64,000 bases of DNA from Aphrocallistes beatrix (lineage: Eukaryota > Porifera > Hexactinellida > Sceptrulophora > Aphrocallistidae): NCBI GenBank assembly GCA_963281255.1, contig OY725506.1, positions 124,001-188,000 of the forward strand. The letters run 5' to 3'. Shown one piece after another: positions 63,761 to 64,000 of the stretch. Within the stretch, counting starts at the first letter, position 1, and each line of letters starts with the position of its first letter. The position numbers and the translations under genes were made by a program. Below the pieces are notes generated by a model, which made no database searches, was not told where the DNA came from, and saw nothing but the letters and a program-made list of their open reading frames with translations.

Positions 63761-64000
63761 ATATCTACAGGATAGTACAGACTCTAATGTAAGATTTACT
63801 CTTCCAACTTACTTCAGACAAAGATGAATAATCTTTCAAGAAATGACGAATAACTGTAATATGGAACTAAAAATAGAAACAGATGATAAAATAAGATCTC
63901 ACACAGTAAATATCCAACTTTACTACTCTGAGAATATTCTAATTCAGGAAGTAAACAACAACAAATTATGGAAATTTCATTTATGTCTCTATTAGCCTTA

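Larger units (their letters stand above)
61783..64000. other. Non-coding region with inverted and tandem repeats to the right edge
   Basis: No coding frame is convincing. It holds the long inverted repeat pair (62486-63236), a (TA)n run near 63310-63330 and the tandem repeat at about 63628-63760. CAGAGGCGAAGCCAGGATGT at 62270 resembles a transposon end but its partner is not seen. Confidence 0.5.

Overview
The window looks like nuclear DNA from an animal, most probably an early-branching one. A sponge is my best guess; a placozoan or cnidarian is possible. It is AT-rich, with spliceosomal introns on both strands, microsatellites, MITE-type transposons and no bacterial operon layout. The animal-type genes include phenylalanine hydroxylase, TMEM9, an AEBP2-type Polycomb zinc-finger protein, an HD-PTP-like BRO1 protein, a NACHT-LRR receptor with a death-fold N terminus, NHL-repeat proteins and intronless GABA-B-like class C receptors. 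The species call is inference.

Layout. 1-9.0 kb (all minus): two short coiled-coil paralogues, a GC-rich intronless START-domain gene, a Gln/Pro-rich multi-exon gene, and two NHL-repeat paralogues, one frameshifted by a single base. 9.6-14.0 kb: a ten-exon BRO1 gene most like HD-PTP (PTPN23) but without a phosphatase domain. 14.7-15.4 kb: an unrecognised membrane-hairpin protein. 15.4-18 kb: transposon remnants with long inverted repeats. 18-33 kb: four GABA-B-like receptor genes, three in tandem on plus and one inverted. The third is cut after TM2 by a junction with a broken receptor-tyrosine-phosphatase copy.

33.3-36.6 kb (minus): an eleven-exon phenylalanine hydroxylase gene with an ATG-only first exon. 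38-40.4 kb (minus): the AEBP2-type gene, whose predicted C terminus runs into a MITE. 41.3-42.4 kb (plus): TMEM9. 43-47.7 kb (minus): a PH-domain adaptor rich in tyrosine motifs. 48.2-51.6 kb (minus): a charged coiled-coil protein of unknown function. 51.6-58.4 kb: gene-poor, with hAT-like and pogo/Tigger-like MITEs and one intronless multi-pass membrane protein. 58.4-61.8 kb (minus): a single-exon DED-like/NACHT/LRR protein. The remainder is non-coding with long inverted and tandem repeats.

Most genes here are not functionally linked. The coherent unit is the receptor cluster, which shows duplication, inversion, truncation and probable gene conversion. A window-wide theme is the intron 3' end, often the self-complementary family CTAWWWWTAG. 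In one intron that acceptor-like motif is amplified into a tandem array. Several short words (AGGTGTGAA, AAGTGGCA, TGTGTCGC, AGCCAATCAGATT, TCCATGG) are also strikingly frequent in both coding and non-coding sequence.
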